Source: Sipunculus nudus
Lineage: Eukaryota > Annelida > Sipuncula > Golfingiida > Sipunculidae
Assembly (NCBI GenBank): GCA_026874595.1
Contig: CM049309.1
Location: forward strand, 39,821,079-39,885,078
Direction: 5' to 3'
DNA: 64,000 nt
Part shown: positions 26,515 to 37,448 of the stretch, piece after piece
Numbering within the stretch: the first letter of the stretch is position 1
How the letters are laid out: each line of letters begins with the position of its first letter
The notes under the pieces: generated by a model
What the model saw: the letters and a program-made list of their open reading frames with translations, nothing else
Told to the model about the DNA's origin: nothing
Database searches by the model: none
Position numbers and translations under genes: made by a program

Positions 26515-27390
26515 GTGCCCTATAGTGATCACCGTGTCAGTCCGTGCTTCCGTCCGTCCGTCCTTCCGTCCATCCGTCCTTCTGTAATTCCGTCCTTCCG
26601 TCCTTCCGTCAGTGACACGATAACTCAACAACAACATACTGCAGCTTATCCAAATTCACAGGGATGATTGGTACCCATGAGGGCTCCAGACCTATCGAAT
26701 TACAAACATGTCGGAATTCCAATATGGCCGCCACAGCCCAATCGCTGATTTTCTTTCGCGCGCGATAACTCAAGAACAACATACTGCAGCTTTCCCAAAT
26801 TTACAGGGATGGTTGTTATACGTATAAGGGCTCAAGACCTATTGAATTACGACCTTTTGGAATTCCAATATGGCTGCCACAGTTGACTTAATGAAGATCT
26901 TTTCGCTCATCGAGCAGTTACAGGTTGCAGTGATCAAGACCTCAGCCCTGCGCGCTCCTTAATCATTGTTCTCAAACCCAACAGACGTGATGCCACCAAG
27001 CCAAGCAAAAAGCCGGGAGAGACCGCCACCGTTCGACCCGCACCGACGACTTTATAGGAAATCTACAGCACACACAGCCACAAAGGCAGAAGCAACCCAC
27101 ATTCCCTTCACCGATCCCAGCAGCGGAGACCCAGTCATGTCAATCGAGAGCCGAACCCGTTCTATACGACAGTGTTTTGAGACGGAAAGCCATTTCATAC
27201 TTGTAGTTTCGGCCATTTAGACCGTATTAGCAAGTTAGCAAGTTATTCGTTAATAGCGGCCGCCACAGCCCGATTGCTGATTTTCTTTCGCACGCAATAA
27301 CTCAACAACAACCTACTGCAGCTTTCCCAATTTCACAGGGATCATTGGTGCCTATGAGGGCTCCAGACCTATTGAATTACAGACTTGCTA
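26515..27390. repeat. Dispersed repeat with three related modules
   Basis: A motif set (GATAACTCAACAACAAC, ACTGCAGCTT.CCCAAATT, GGGCTCCAGACCTAT, GAATTCCAATATGG) occurs three times, starting near 26,619, 26,765 and 27,297. The first copy is preceded by a CCGTCCGTCCTTCCGTC tract. The modules are 70 to 85 percent alike by eye. The frame at 26,966-27,220 between modules two and three has no domain. Confidence 0.7.
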
Positions 27391-28221
27391 AAAATCAATG
27401 GTAACAGACTAAATTTGGCGATTTTTTATTGCACACATTATTTCAAACAAATCTTCTTTAATATCATTCGAGCCAGTAGAATTTTTTTCCCTCATGCACA
27501 TGGATAAAAACCTGTGTCTATTTTTCATATTTTTCAAATTTAACCTAATTTTTTTCACCCATATTTAAACTAGTCCAGCACTAGCAGAAACGCGGGACCC
27601 TCCGAAAATTATTATTGTCTGACCACATCTAGTTAATTATTATAATGCAGACAATATTTGCGTTTCCCTCTACGAGCGGCCAGGTAAGGAGGTGGGGACC
27701 CGGGTGTGAGTGTAATGATAATGAGTGTAACTCCCGCATTTCCCCTCTGTTAATTCATGTAAGTTCTATACAGACCTTGACTGAAGAAATAACAAAGCCC
27801 AACAAAGGATATACATGTATATAGAAATAACCTGAGGACGAGGGGAGGAAAGAACGGGAGACAAAGTAAAAGGAGAGATAAAACAGTCTAAACACAGTCT
27901 AGATGTCCCAGACTAAAATAACATAAACGGTTCAATAAGAGAAAAAACGTGTCAAACATCAAGCGGTAAGGGTCAATTGTAACAGGTAAGTAAATGCATC
28001 AAGGAAGCCCTCCTCCTGTCTAGAATGCTGTGCCCTGCAGCGCTGCCGGTTGCCTGGTCCTCTACCCGAGTACTAGATGGCAGCCCTAATACTCATCTTG
28101 TTGCGCTTGTTTGTCCGCCAAGAGATGAGCTCAGAGACGCGATCGTTACATTTGGCAACGCTAGATGGCAGTGCTGACTATACAGATTTGAACGTGCGTT
28201 TGAGTGAAAAAATCACATGAA

Positions 28222-28222
<1 letters not shown>

Positions 28223-28280
<58 letters not shown>
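28223..28280. repeat. (TA)n microsatellite
   Basis: A run of about 29 TA dinucleotides inside intron 1 of the first VWA gene. Confidence 0.95.
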
Positions 28281-28283
<3 letters not shown>

Positions 28284-28684
28284 CATATGTAGCATAAAGA
28301 GTTGTCATTTGTGAAAGTTTTTTCAACATTAATTATAAAACTCATTCTTTATTTCGTTTAAAATAACCAATTGAATATTACCAATCGACACAAATTGTTC
28401 GCAATAATTTTTTTTAACCAATCACCACTGTCACCAGTGTCCGTCTGTGCGTCTGTATGTTGTTTCTGACATGTTCACTTCTTCAGAGACCTTTTAAGCC
28501 ATGTTTGAAGAGATAACTACAAAATATGAAACAGATGTGCGTCATGGTGAGACCTTCCAATAAATGCCTATGTGGCGCCACCTCAATTTTGTACAAGTAT
28601 GGTTTTGATGATCCTGTTAGCGGTTTTCGGAGGATATTCAGATAATGCGTTTCTAGTGTTCTTATGCGTTCTTTTTCGTTACAG

Positions 28685-29248
28685 CATGTAAAGGCCGGGC
28701 AGATCTGGTGTTCATCGTGGACGCATCCAGTAGTGTGGAGGAGTCCAACTTCAAGACTACATTGGCTTTCGTAGCAGACATTATAGATGGCGCTGACATC
28801 GACAGTGGTTTGGTGAGAGTTGGCATGCTGACATTCAGCAGTGGTGTAGAGCTTGCCTTCCACATGAACGAATTTACGAAGAAGAGCGACATGAAAGCGA
28901 GCGTCCTCAACACGGAGTATATTTTTGGAAGCACAAACACCGCCGATGCCTTAAAGATGGCCCGCGAGGACCTCTTCAACGTTGCCAATGGCGACCGACC
29001 GGATGTACCAAACTTCGCCATCTTGATTACTGACGGTGAGAGTACGAAAAACAAGGAGAGGACCATGCCGGAAGCGGACGCAACTAAAGCTGCCAATATA
29101 TTTATCATGGGCGTCGGTATCAAGCTGAAGAAATATGATGAAATTCAGCAAATTGTAAGTGCCCCATACTCAGAAAACCTGTTCTTGATCGATGAATTCG
29201 GCGCTCTGGCCCAGATCAAGCAAGGCGTATTTACTCGATTCTGTACCG
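28685..29248 (+). CDS. VWA module 1 exon (intact MIDAS)
   Basis: One exon of 564 bases encodes a complete von Willebrand factor A domain, a Rossmann-like fold that binds protein ligands, usually through a Mg2+ ion. It opens with CKGRADLVFIVD and carries the MIDAS motif DASSS, then STNT with the metal-site Thr, and ITDGES with the metal-site Asp, so all five ligands are present. Cys near both ends (CKG and RFC) probably form the usual disulfide closing the domain. Both borders are phase 1, with AG before CATGTAAAGG and a GTACGT donor. The length equals that of VWA modules 2 and 3 exactly. It can splice to 29,956 or, also in frame, to the proline-rich exon at 47,084. Confidence 0.93.
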
Positions 29249-29955
29249 GTACGTATAAATCGTTAATGACAAATGCACATTTAATCATTACTATATAGTT
29301 ATATTACTCATCTATCATCGACAGAAATAATTAGAATACTATCATAACATTATAATAATAAATATTCTGGTGCAAAACCTTAATTTGATTTTTTTTAAAG
29401 TTTTTCATCGATAACAATAATAATGTGAAAGATGCTTATGGTATATCTGTAAATGTATCTGACAAGTACCTAGTGGCAGAGAAATACTTGTTCGAAGTAC
29501 TTTTGACCATAATGTACATATGTATTCCTGCTGAGAACTTTACTTCACTTTTATACTGAATTGCAGACTGTAATTTATTCTACATAAAACATTATTAACC
29601 ATAAGAATCAATGCAATGACACTATAACACATTAAGTTGTATTGTTGAATTGTTAATAATATATCATTAATTATAAAATTATAGCTTTTTATTAAGGCAC
29701 GTGGATGGCATTTTATCTTACTTTTACAGAACTAAGGGTTCGTTGAGCCATTGAGGCAGTCGACCACAGTTATGCTATTTAAATGGCTCGATGAAAGTGA
29801 GGGATTACGGGGCGCAGGGGTTCCACACCCTTCCCCTCGCCCCCCCCCCCCCCCCTTACCTTGTATCAAATCCTACATCCACCCCTGACTAAAGTAACCT
29901 GAGCAGATATCCTCATTTCAGGGTGCATTGACCTCGTTCACTTTTTCTTTTCCAG
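29249..29955. other. Intron 2 of first VWA gene
   Basis: AT-rich, with a C16 run at 29,840-29,855 next to a fragment related to the G-tract element at 8.3 kb. It ends in a very pyrimidine-rich acceptor (CTTTTTCTTTTCCAG). Confidence 0.5.
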
Positions 29956-30155
29956 GCTGCTTTACCGAACAGGGTGATACGACAGGGAACATAATTCTAC
30001 CGCATGGTGTTAACACAAAACAATACATAACTAACTTGATTTGTCAGTGCAGTCTGGATCCGGCGCTGTGGGCGACCTCACCAGGGGTATCTATACACTT
30101 AAGAACCACCCTTGCTTTTGATAAAAACACCTATCATGTTTATTGTGTCAATTGA
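29956..30155 (+). CDS. Possible terminal exon of first VWA gene
   Basis: An excellent acceptor opens a frame in the right phase. The joined codon is GGC (Gly), followed by CFTEQGDTTGNIIL and 65 residues in all before a TGA at 30,153. It contains a CQC pair but no domain I recognise. If used, the first gene would encode a complete secreted protein of about 279 residues made of signal peptide, one VWA domain and this tail. An AATAAA lies about 230 bases after the stop. Against it, the C-terminal half looks compositionally random. If it is not real, the VWA exon would instead splice to exons of the downstream array. Confidence 0.45.
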
Positions 30156-32154
30156 TGCTAAGCTGTCTGTTACAGGAAGACGATTAATGTTTTGCCACTT
30201 CCCTGGCCCCGGATATTGTGTTGCTAATGAACCAAACAATTTCGCGCATCTGGCCTTCGTTTAAAATGCCCGGCCGGCTCAAAGTCCACCCTTTTTCCCT
30301 GTCAAGGTTACTAACTCCTACACAGGGTTATCGGAGACAGTTACATAAAGCCGCATGCTTTATTTAAAACAGTAAAATAACAGAACAATAAATCTATGGT
30401 ATGTAATAAATGGGATTATACAGTAATGACAATGGCTGCTACGGAGCGTTCGTGTATAGGGAGTATCTATTTATAGCAGCTCGCATATGTTTTGTAACTG
30501 ATGCCGGGCGTAATTGAGTAGTCATAACATAACCTTTCATACAGCGAAATCGCAGTTGTGGTTAAAACCTGGCGGACAGACTTTCCAAAAAGCAAGAAAC
30601 GTGGCAGCATCCAGCCTTGTATGGGCCAGGGGAACAAGCCAAAAACAACCTGACTCTTTGCTTTTTTAGTGTTCACTTCGGTCTGATAAGTCTGCATGGA
30701 AGCTCCCCATATTTAAGGAATACCATTCTTTTGGCAGACATATTATAAGATTACATGACATACAATGTCCACTCCTGGAAATATTATACAAACTACAAAG
30801 TTTTCTTGCTTTACGACTATACGCAGTGGAAATAAACTTGCACCGTGACGTGAAATGAAAACATAAACATAGTATCTTGTACAATTTTTACAAATCAAGG
30901 TGGTGACCAACAGTTACAATTCTGATTTATTTATGATTCGCGACAAGTGCATCTTCCTCCCATAGTTGCAGTTTTTTGCGGATGCGGACTTGTTATTGTA
31001 AGAAGACACATGTAAAACGTTTTAAAAAAAACACTGAGCCTGTAAGCAAGCGTGGTTTCACTAGGGAACTTATCTATCGGTCAATATGAACTGATAGCTG
31101 TAGGTATAACACATTATAGCAAGTGTCTAAGTACCTTTTAATGTAACCTTTGGATTTAATTTATTATCGACAGATGATAATTTTAATCCTATGGAGTCAA
31201 ATAAGTTTCTAACGCGGGTTGACATTTAAATCAAATAGATTTTACCTTCACCCTCCATTCAGTTAACGTATCTTTTTTTACTCCCAACGGTCACACGAGA
31301 TTCTATGAGATTTGCGTTCGCATGCGCAGACATCATCTTGCGTTCGCTTGTCGAATTAACAAGACGCCTTTATTTTTACTTCAGCTTTTTTTCTCTTTTT
31401 GTGGGAAATTTCTGGACGAAGTTTTTATATTTCTATATCATTTTATAACAAGTATAATAAATGTATGTTCTTCTAGGCCATGCCATGACCGGAAACTATT
31501 TTATTTACTTGCGGAGGTTTTTTAAATAAAATTTTTGAATAAAATTGCACGGGTTAAATTTAAAGAAAACAATATGCTCATTCAAAGTATTTAATGTTTA
31601 ATCTGCCGGTGACTTTCAGTTTATTTTTGTTTAACTTGATGGCCGCACATTCAAATTGTTACTCAAGTAACAGAAATATTCAACAAGATACTGAAACCAC
31701 ACAGCCTTTATTATTTATTTATTTGTTAGTTCACATGATTTGCAGCATTGACGCAAAACACTATTGTGTCTTACACCAACGCAACACGCCAAGTGTACTT
31801 TTCATGCACTCAGGTTTTGTTTACATGTATATTTTGTTTTCCAGCATGATTACCTCACAGACTCGGAGCTCTTTCCAGGTGAAGATCAAGAAATGCGACG
31901 ATCGATTCCTATTTCTATGCCAAGATAAGCTTATTTGACTCCTTCTGTATGCATTCTTCACAGGTCACTGTACTAAGTCATTACATTCCTTAGACAGCCA
32001 CATATTCCAATGATGACAACTTTTATCCCGAGGATTCCCGACAGCCCTCCGAATACTACCGAAGCCTACCGATAGACGGTCGTCAAAACAAAACCAGCTG
32101 ATGGGGTCATAGGTCACAGACGGGCAGGTACTGTACCCCCGCCACTTTAGACAC
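30156..32154. other. Spacer between the two VWA transcripts
   Basis: No supported exon. A 35-codon coding-like stretch ending in TGA at 32,099 follows an AG at 31,993, but its frame does not match the phase-1 rule of neighbouring exons. Confidence 0.45.
30387..30392 (+). terminator. Candidate polyadenylation signal
   Basis: AATAAA lies 232 bases downstream of the TGA that would end the first gene. The motif is common by chance in AT-rich DNA, so it only supports the terminal exon weakly. Confidence 0.3.
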
Positions 32155-32200
32155 TCATAAAAAGTCCGGTTGTGTATCAGCTATAGCTGCTTCAGCAAGT
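32155..32200 (+). promoter_or_regulatory. Candidate core promoter of second VWA gene
   Basis: A TATA-like CATAAAAAG at about 32,156 lies 170 bases before the ATG of the second signal-peptide exon. GTATCAGCTATAG about 20 to 25 bases downstream contains an initiator-like TCAG. Spacing and the GC-richer downstream leader fit a core promoter. There is no experimental support. Confidence 0.35.
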
Positions 32201-32325
32201 GGCAAGGTCTGTTCGTACAGCGCCGGAGACGATAGTAACTGGCGGAAACAGCACTGATCTGTCGCCCACTTTGACCTCGGATTGGACAGATCTATATGTC
32301 GTTGTGAGCCTGATCATTAGGAAAT

Positions 32326-32410
32326 ATGTTTGGTTTAAAGCTTACAGTTTTTATCCTTATTTTGGCAGCTGCGGCCGAGGTGAAGACGGACGAAGGGCCA
32401 ATCATACCAC
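32326..32410 (+). CDS. Signal-peptide exon of second VWA gene
   Basis: ATG with A at -3 and an in-frame TGA 15 bases upstream opens 28 codons plus one base, ending in a GTAAGT donor. The peptide MFGLKLTVFILILAAAA has a short basic start, a strong hydrophobic core and an Ala-rich cleavage region, followed by EVKTDEGPIIP. It ends in phase 1 and joins to the exon at 47,084 as CCT (Pro). I first read the internal AG at 32,368 as a splice acceptor of a 42-base linker exon. The in-frame ATG and signal sequence immediately upstream make a first exon much more likely. It is either the start of an independent gene or an alternative first exon of the same locus as 24,382. Confidence 0.75.
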
Positions 32411-33162
32411 GTAAGTACCGTAGACACAACACAATACAATACAGATTATTATACCCATCTCATTTTATAACCCGCATTAATGCTTGTATATGCATGTAAC
32501 GTAATGTTTAGCAATAGAAAACAAAAACAAACGACAAGGAGCTATATAAATGAAGTGTTGAAAGAGGGAGTACATATGCTCTGTCTTGCCTTGAGCCTGC
32601 TCTACACCGCTGCTGTACATATTGTTTCGTTACTGTTGGAAGCGGGGGATGCAGCAAGATTCCTTAACAAACTGATGATTAAACTAATTATTGCCTGACA
32701 TAACAGATGGATATATGGCAATACAGGTGACTTTCAGTTAGGGAGAAAATTGGACACACGGCACCTCTGAATACCTGTCCGTTGTTCTTGAGCTACGTGG
32801 CACTGACATAAGCCGAGGACGCTGCAAGGGTTTGGTTGACTGTGTCGGATCGGATACTGCTGGGGTCGAGTTTCTGTATATCTGTATGAGCCTTTATAGT
32901 ATCCGCATTATTCCTGACGATCACAAGTCCGGTAATTCTCTCCGCCTGGTGCTCCCAGAACCGCCCTCTGTACCCGTTCGCATCTCAGTCCAGAATTATT
33001 TACATATGTGCCATTATACCCCCGAATTCATTGACAGAAGCAAATGTTTGATTGTCTTTTTGAAGCAGTCAGTGTGCCAGGCCTTGAATTAAGAAGCAAA
33101 AACTTGAATTTTAAGGCGACAATGGAATGTAATGTATAGTAAAGAGTTGATGAATCTACTGA

Positions 33163-33514
33163 GATGTCAAAATAGGCCCTATCTGTCAAAGTAGGCCCTA
33201 TCCGTCAAAGATGGCATTATCTGTCAAAGTAGGCCATATCGGTCAAAGTAGGCCCTTTCTGTCAAAGATGGCATAATCTGTCAAAGTAGGCCCTTTCTGT
33301 CAATGTAGGCCCTTTCTGTCAAAGTAGACCCTATCTGTCAAAGTAGGTCCTATCTGTCAAAGTAGGCATCATATCTGTCAAAGTAGACATTATATCTGTC
33401 AAAGTAGGCCCTATTGGTCAAAGTAGGCCCCATCGGTCAAAGTAGGACCTATCGGTTAAAGTAGGCTCTATCGGTCGGCTAGGCCCTATCGGTCAAAGTA
33501 GGCGCTATCGGTCC
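33163..33514. repeat. 19-20-bp minisatellite
   Basis: About 18 units of the form AGGCCCTATCTGTCAAAGT are arranged head to tail. Variants are at TCTG/TCGG/TCCG and GTAGGCC/GATGGCA. Variant units cluster, the TCGG type at the right end, indicating local expansion. Confidence 0.9.
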
Positions 33515-36033
33515 GATCTGAAATCCATTCTGAATCGTGTTCTCCCGTCACCGAAGGGGATCTTCTTGAGGTGAGGATGCTCATTTCCATCCTCGTCTAA
33601 TTTGATAATGAGGAAATCATAATTAGATGTATGGTAACGGAAGGGTTGAATAAATTATTATATACTTTACATGACCTGACAGAAAATTCTAATATTCTTC
33701 ATGTATGATATATAAACAACCGCAGTCAGACATTCAAGGGTTAACACAGGCGTGCTGTATGCTAGATTCCTTCGTGCTTACATCTCAGTCATTGAAGATA
33801 GAGTTTTGTTTTATATTCTCGCCCAAAACTGTCCGAACCGAATATAATGCATAGGCTTACGTGAGACTTTGTATTACCAACATTAGTCTGTGTTAACCTC
33901 TTTTCTTTTATTTACAATGATGTAAAAAGCAAAACACTAAAAAAGTGACGACAGGAAAATGGGCTATATACAGCGACCTCTTCAGGCTAAATACCTTCTA
34001 TAGTCCTACGCTCAATTTGGTAACCGTACCTGGTACTCAAAAATGAATTCTATGTTTTGTTTGAAAACAGAAACAAATACCATTATATCACGCTGCCTGT
34101 CATATTTAACTACGTTTTAGGTCATTTATTCTGACCAATGTTGTCGTTTTACCTTGCTGAACTAATTTACTAACATATTGCTTGATAACTACGTGTCTTG
34201 CTTATTGAGAAAATGCATATACACACTACATACAGCATTAATAAACTAGAGACAAGGCCATTCAACTAATACATAATAATATACAATTATTATCAGTATT
34301 AATGAGTATGAATATTATGAGTATCCGACGGATTTCCTTTAGGACATCAAAGCTTAAATTTCTAATTATTCCATAAGATAGCATGAATCTGCCACCAGAT
34401 GTCGCTCTCCAATCTGAAGCTGCTTCATGTTTTTGCTTGTCCGCCGTGATTTCTGCTTGTGGTGTTCCCCTTCAAAGGTGGCTTTACTTATGCACACAAT
34501 GATAACCATTATTTATGGCAAATCAACTTCCATCTTCATGGAAAACGTTCTACTATGGGTCACCTTGGTCATCGTTAAATATTGGGCAGGTGAATACGAT
34601 ACCATACCTGTCTGTCCGACAGACACTCTCTGTTAGGCAGCATAAACCGCAGAGTTAATTGTTCTAATATTTTAATTGAAACTCCATTGAATTAATCACG
34701 ATATTAAATGCCAGATGGCAGCAAAAAAGTCTTCGGCAAGGCAGGTATAACTGCGTCTAGTATGAGGCCGTAAGATAGCACAAACAGTGCCACCTATCTT
34801 CTGATTGTTAAAAACAGGATGCTTCCAATGATCGATGTTTTACAACCGGTGCAGCAATGTTTTTTCTTCAGAGGGCATAATCTTTCGCATGGCAAATACA
34901 CGTGTTTCCTCAACATACTCTATTCAGAGTTTAGAAACTATTCACCTCTAAATCATTTACATATTGTGAGTTTCTTCACGCTGCTCAATCAAGGAATGTC
35001 GGAGTTAGGACATAATTGGACAACAGGGTAAACTCTCATTGTATGAAACCGTACTGACAGGAATTATACAAGTGTATAGGAGTCTGTATTTGAGACCCTT
35101 CGAATTTTTGATGCACTCAAGATGTTTATACGTGCGTTTATCTGCAATTATTAACAGTGATATTTCATTTCGCACTGATCACATGGCGACGGAATGATAT
35201 CTTTTTGAGTGAAGACTTTAGTTTTTATTAAATAATCTGTAATATCATCTCGTATATAACCCTTTAGGTAAAGCATCTACCGCTTCCGAGTTGTTAGTAA
35301 ACTCCTGAGATAGTACAGCCTGTTACATATGGGCTTTTTACATCACAGCTCCTGATAAAGACCTGCTGACAGATACAATAGGCTATTACAGATTCAACAC
35401 AGAATGCAGCCTTGTTCTTTCTATATAAAATTTCTGACACATATTTACCAAGTTTATCACCTAATTGTTGGGACGACCTTGCATTTGATCCAGTAACAAG
35501 AAAAAACAGAGATGTTCACTACGACTCGCCTGTTCAGGGCTGCTGCTGTAATTGTCGTCAACAATGATTATTGTATAACCATATAACAAGGTTAATTTTT
35601 GTCTTGTTATAAATATTTGAGGTCATGGATATGTTTAAGAGACACCGGAATTTTAATTCTCCTTGACATAAGCGGTTGGCGTGTACTAAGGCGTTATTAT
35701 ATTGGAGGGGTATGTTTTAAGAGTCAGAAACCGGCGCTAATTGGTATCATGTGGTCGTCTGTTGCCCGTCCCGGAAGCGCCAACACCAACGAGGGCACCG
35801 CACTAGGCCCGTTTTTGTCAAAGAGATCATTTAGTACAGCTCTGTGTGAAAATATCTCTTCATTTTACATGACTCCCTCCGGTTTTAAGCTCACTTGATT
35901 AATAAAATAAAAAAAGTTTTCCATAAACAGCAAAAATAGTAATCGTTAGAATAAAATCCACCTTTTACTAGACATTTCATACAATTTCAACACTCGATAT
36001 CTGCGAGCGGTGTTTTGAGAGACCGCAAGGGAA

Positions 36034-36059
36034 CCCCCCCCCCCCCCCCCCCCCCCCCC
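36034..36059. repeat. Poly-C tract
   Basis: An uninterrupted run of 26 C, likely prone to sequencing or assembly length error. Confidence 0.9.
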
Positions 36060-36230
36060 GTTGCCCGCAAGTGGACATTAATAGGGATTGGTGGCATGGC
36101 ATTAACATAAGGTTAAGGCCCAAAACAAATATCAGCTGCCAACCTTTTATTTGAGACTATATATCATATATAGGTTAAAATTAAATATTACGCGCAAATC
36201 CCTCATCTCTGACCATTATTGTATCCCCAG

Positions 36231-36274
36231 ACAAAGTCCCGCCGGTCCCACCGCCGCCGCCGCAGAAAAACCTT
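36231..36274 (+). pseudogene. Relic of a proline-rich linker exon
   Basis: After an acceptor-like GTATCCCCAG, the phase-1 frame reads KVPPVPPPPPQKN. This is very like the used exon at 47,084 (TKRPTPPPPKPTRPKG). The only nearby donor (GTGAGC) gives 44 bases, not a multiple of three, so including it would break the reading frame. The sequence immediately after (GAGCGGGATAACTCAAAT) looks like the start of the following dispersed repeat, so the true donor may have been lost to an insertion. Confidence 0.4.
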
Positions 36275-37445
36275 GTGAGCGGGATAACTCAAATATATTT
36301 TACTGATCTTTTTCAAACTTTACATTTGTATAGATATAGGTAAGGGGACGAAACCTATTTAAAATGGGGTCATGACCTATGCTAAGAGAGTGACCTTGAC
36401 CTTGAATAGGTCCATATTTGCTGAAAATACCACAAATTCTTAAATATCTCAAGTAAGCTTGCATGGACTGGTCCAAAAATAAAGGCGACCGAAGATCTTG
36501 GATAGCCTTGTGATAAACCTTAAACTGGTGGCGCCACCTATTATCCTTTTCTTGTTTTTACGCCTTTTAATACCCCTATAACTGCCACTTGACAGTACTG
36601 TAAGCATTATAAGTCAAAAACTAATGGACAGATTTCTTTCATATTATGCACATGTAGAGAGATTAGTTATGGGATGAGGTCTATTTACATTTGGGTCATG
36701 ACCTTTACCATGAGAGTGGCCTTGACCTTTAATGTGTCCATATTTGGGGAAAATCACACACCTCTTATGATATCTCCAGTGTTGATAGCCATATGGATTT
36801 CAAACGTGACTTATGTATGGCCCACCACTAAAGTAAGAACCCTATAGGTTCTAGGGTCATGAGGTCAAAGGTCAAGGTCACTGGACTGGCATCTTAAAAA
36901 ATACTGTGGATGCATTTTAAGCCAAACTTCCATCAAAGGTCTTCCATCTTGAATATATAGCTCAGTTTGCCAATAGTGGATGATCCATATCAATTTTGGG
37001 GTCACAAGGTCAAAGGTCAAGGCCACAGGAGCTATCTGTCCAAAAATTAGTTTCTGGATGATAATTCCTGCTTTTATTGATGTATTGATTTCAAATTTGA
37101 CTTATATATGTCCCATTGAAAAAGCAAGACTCCAATTGATTTTGGGGTCATGAGGTCAAAGGTCAAGGTCACAGGACACATCTTTAAAAAGATTGTGGAT
37201 GCATTTAAGCCAAACATTTCATCTCAGACCTTTCATCTAGCACAGTCATCTGCCAATAGAGGAAGACCCCTATCAGTTTTGAGGTCACAAGGTCAAAGGT
37301 GAAGGTCACAGGAGCCATCTGTCCAAAAATTAGTTCCTGGATGATAATTCCTGCTTTTATTGATGTATGGATTTCAAACTTGACTTGTATATGTCCCATT
37401 GGAAAAGCAAGACCCCAATTGATTTTGGGGTCATGAGGTCATGGG
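36275..37445. repeat. AGGTCA-rich repeat, about 283-bp period
   Basis: Blocks recur at about 283 bp; for example the TAGTT(T/C)CTGGATGATAATTCC segment is at 37,048 and 37,331. Within them a core AGGTCAAAGGTCAAGG occurs near 36,862, 37,007 and 37,153, with a variant near 37,290, so the unit is itself roughly a dimer of 140-bp halves. The first part (to about 36,800) is more diverged. One copy carries a weak minus-strand frame of 64 codons with no domain. Confidence 0.75.
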
Positions 37446-37448
37446 GTC

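Larger units (their letters stand above)
24458..28684. other. Intron 1 of first VWA gene
   Basis: This is a GT-AG intron of 4.2 kb. It contains a poly-C run at 25,061-25,073, a retroelement 3' tail at about 26,001-26,080, three related modules at 26.6-27.4 kb and a (TA)n tract at 28,223-28,280. No further exon was seen. Confidence 0.65.

Noticed and set aside
32369-32410. 42-base linker exon joined to VWA module 1
   Set aside because: An in-frame ATG with a full signal peptide starts 43 bases upstream and runs through this AG, so a first exon explains the sequence better. Only transcripts could fully exclude the linker reading.
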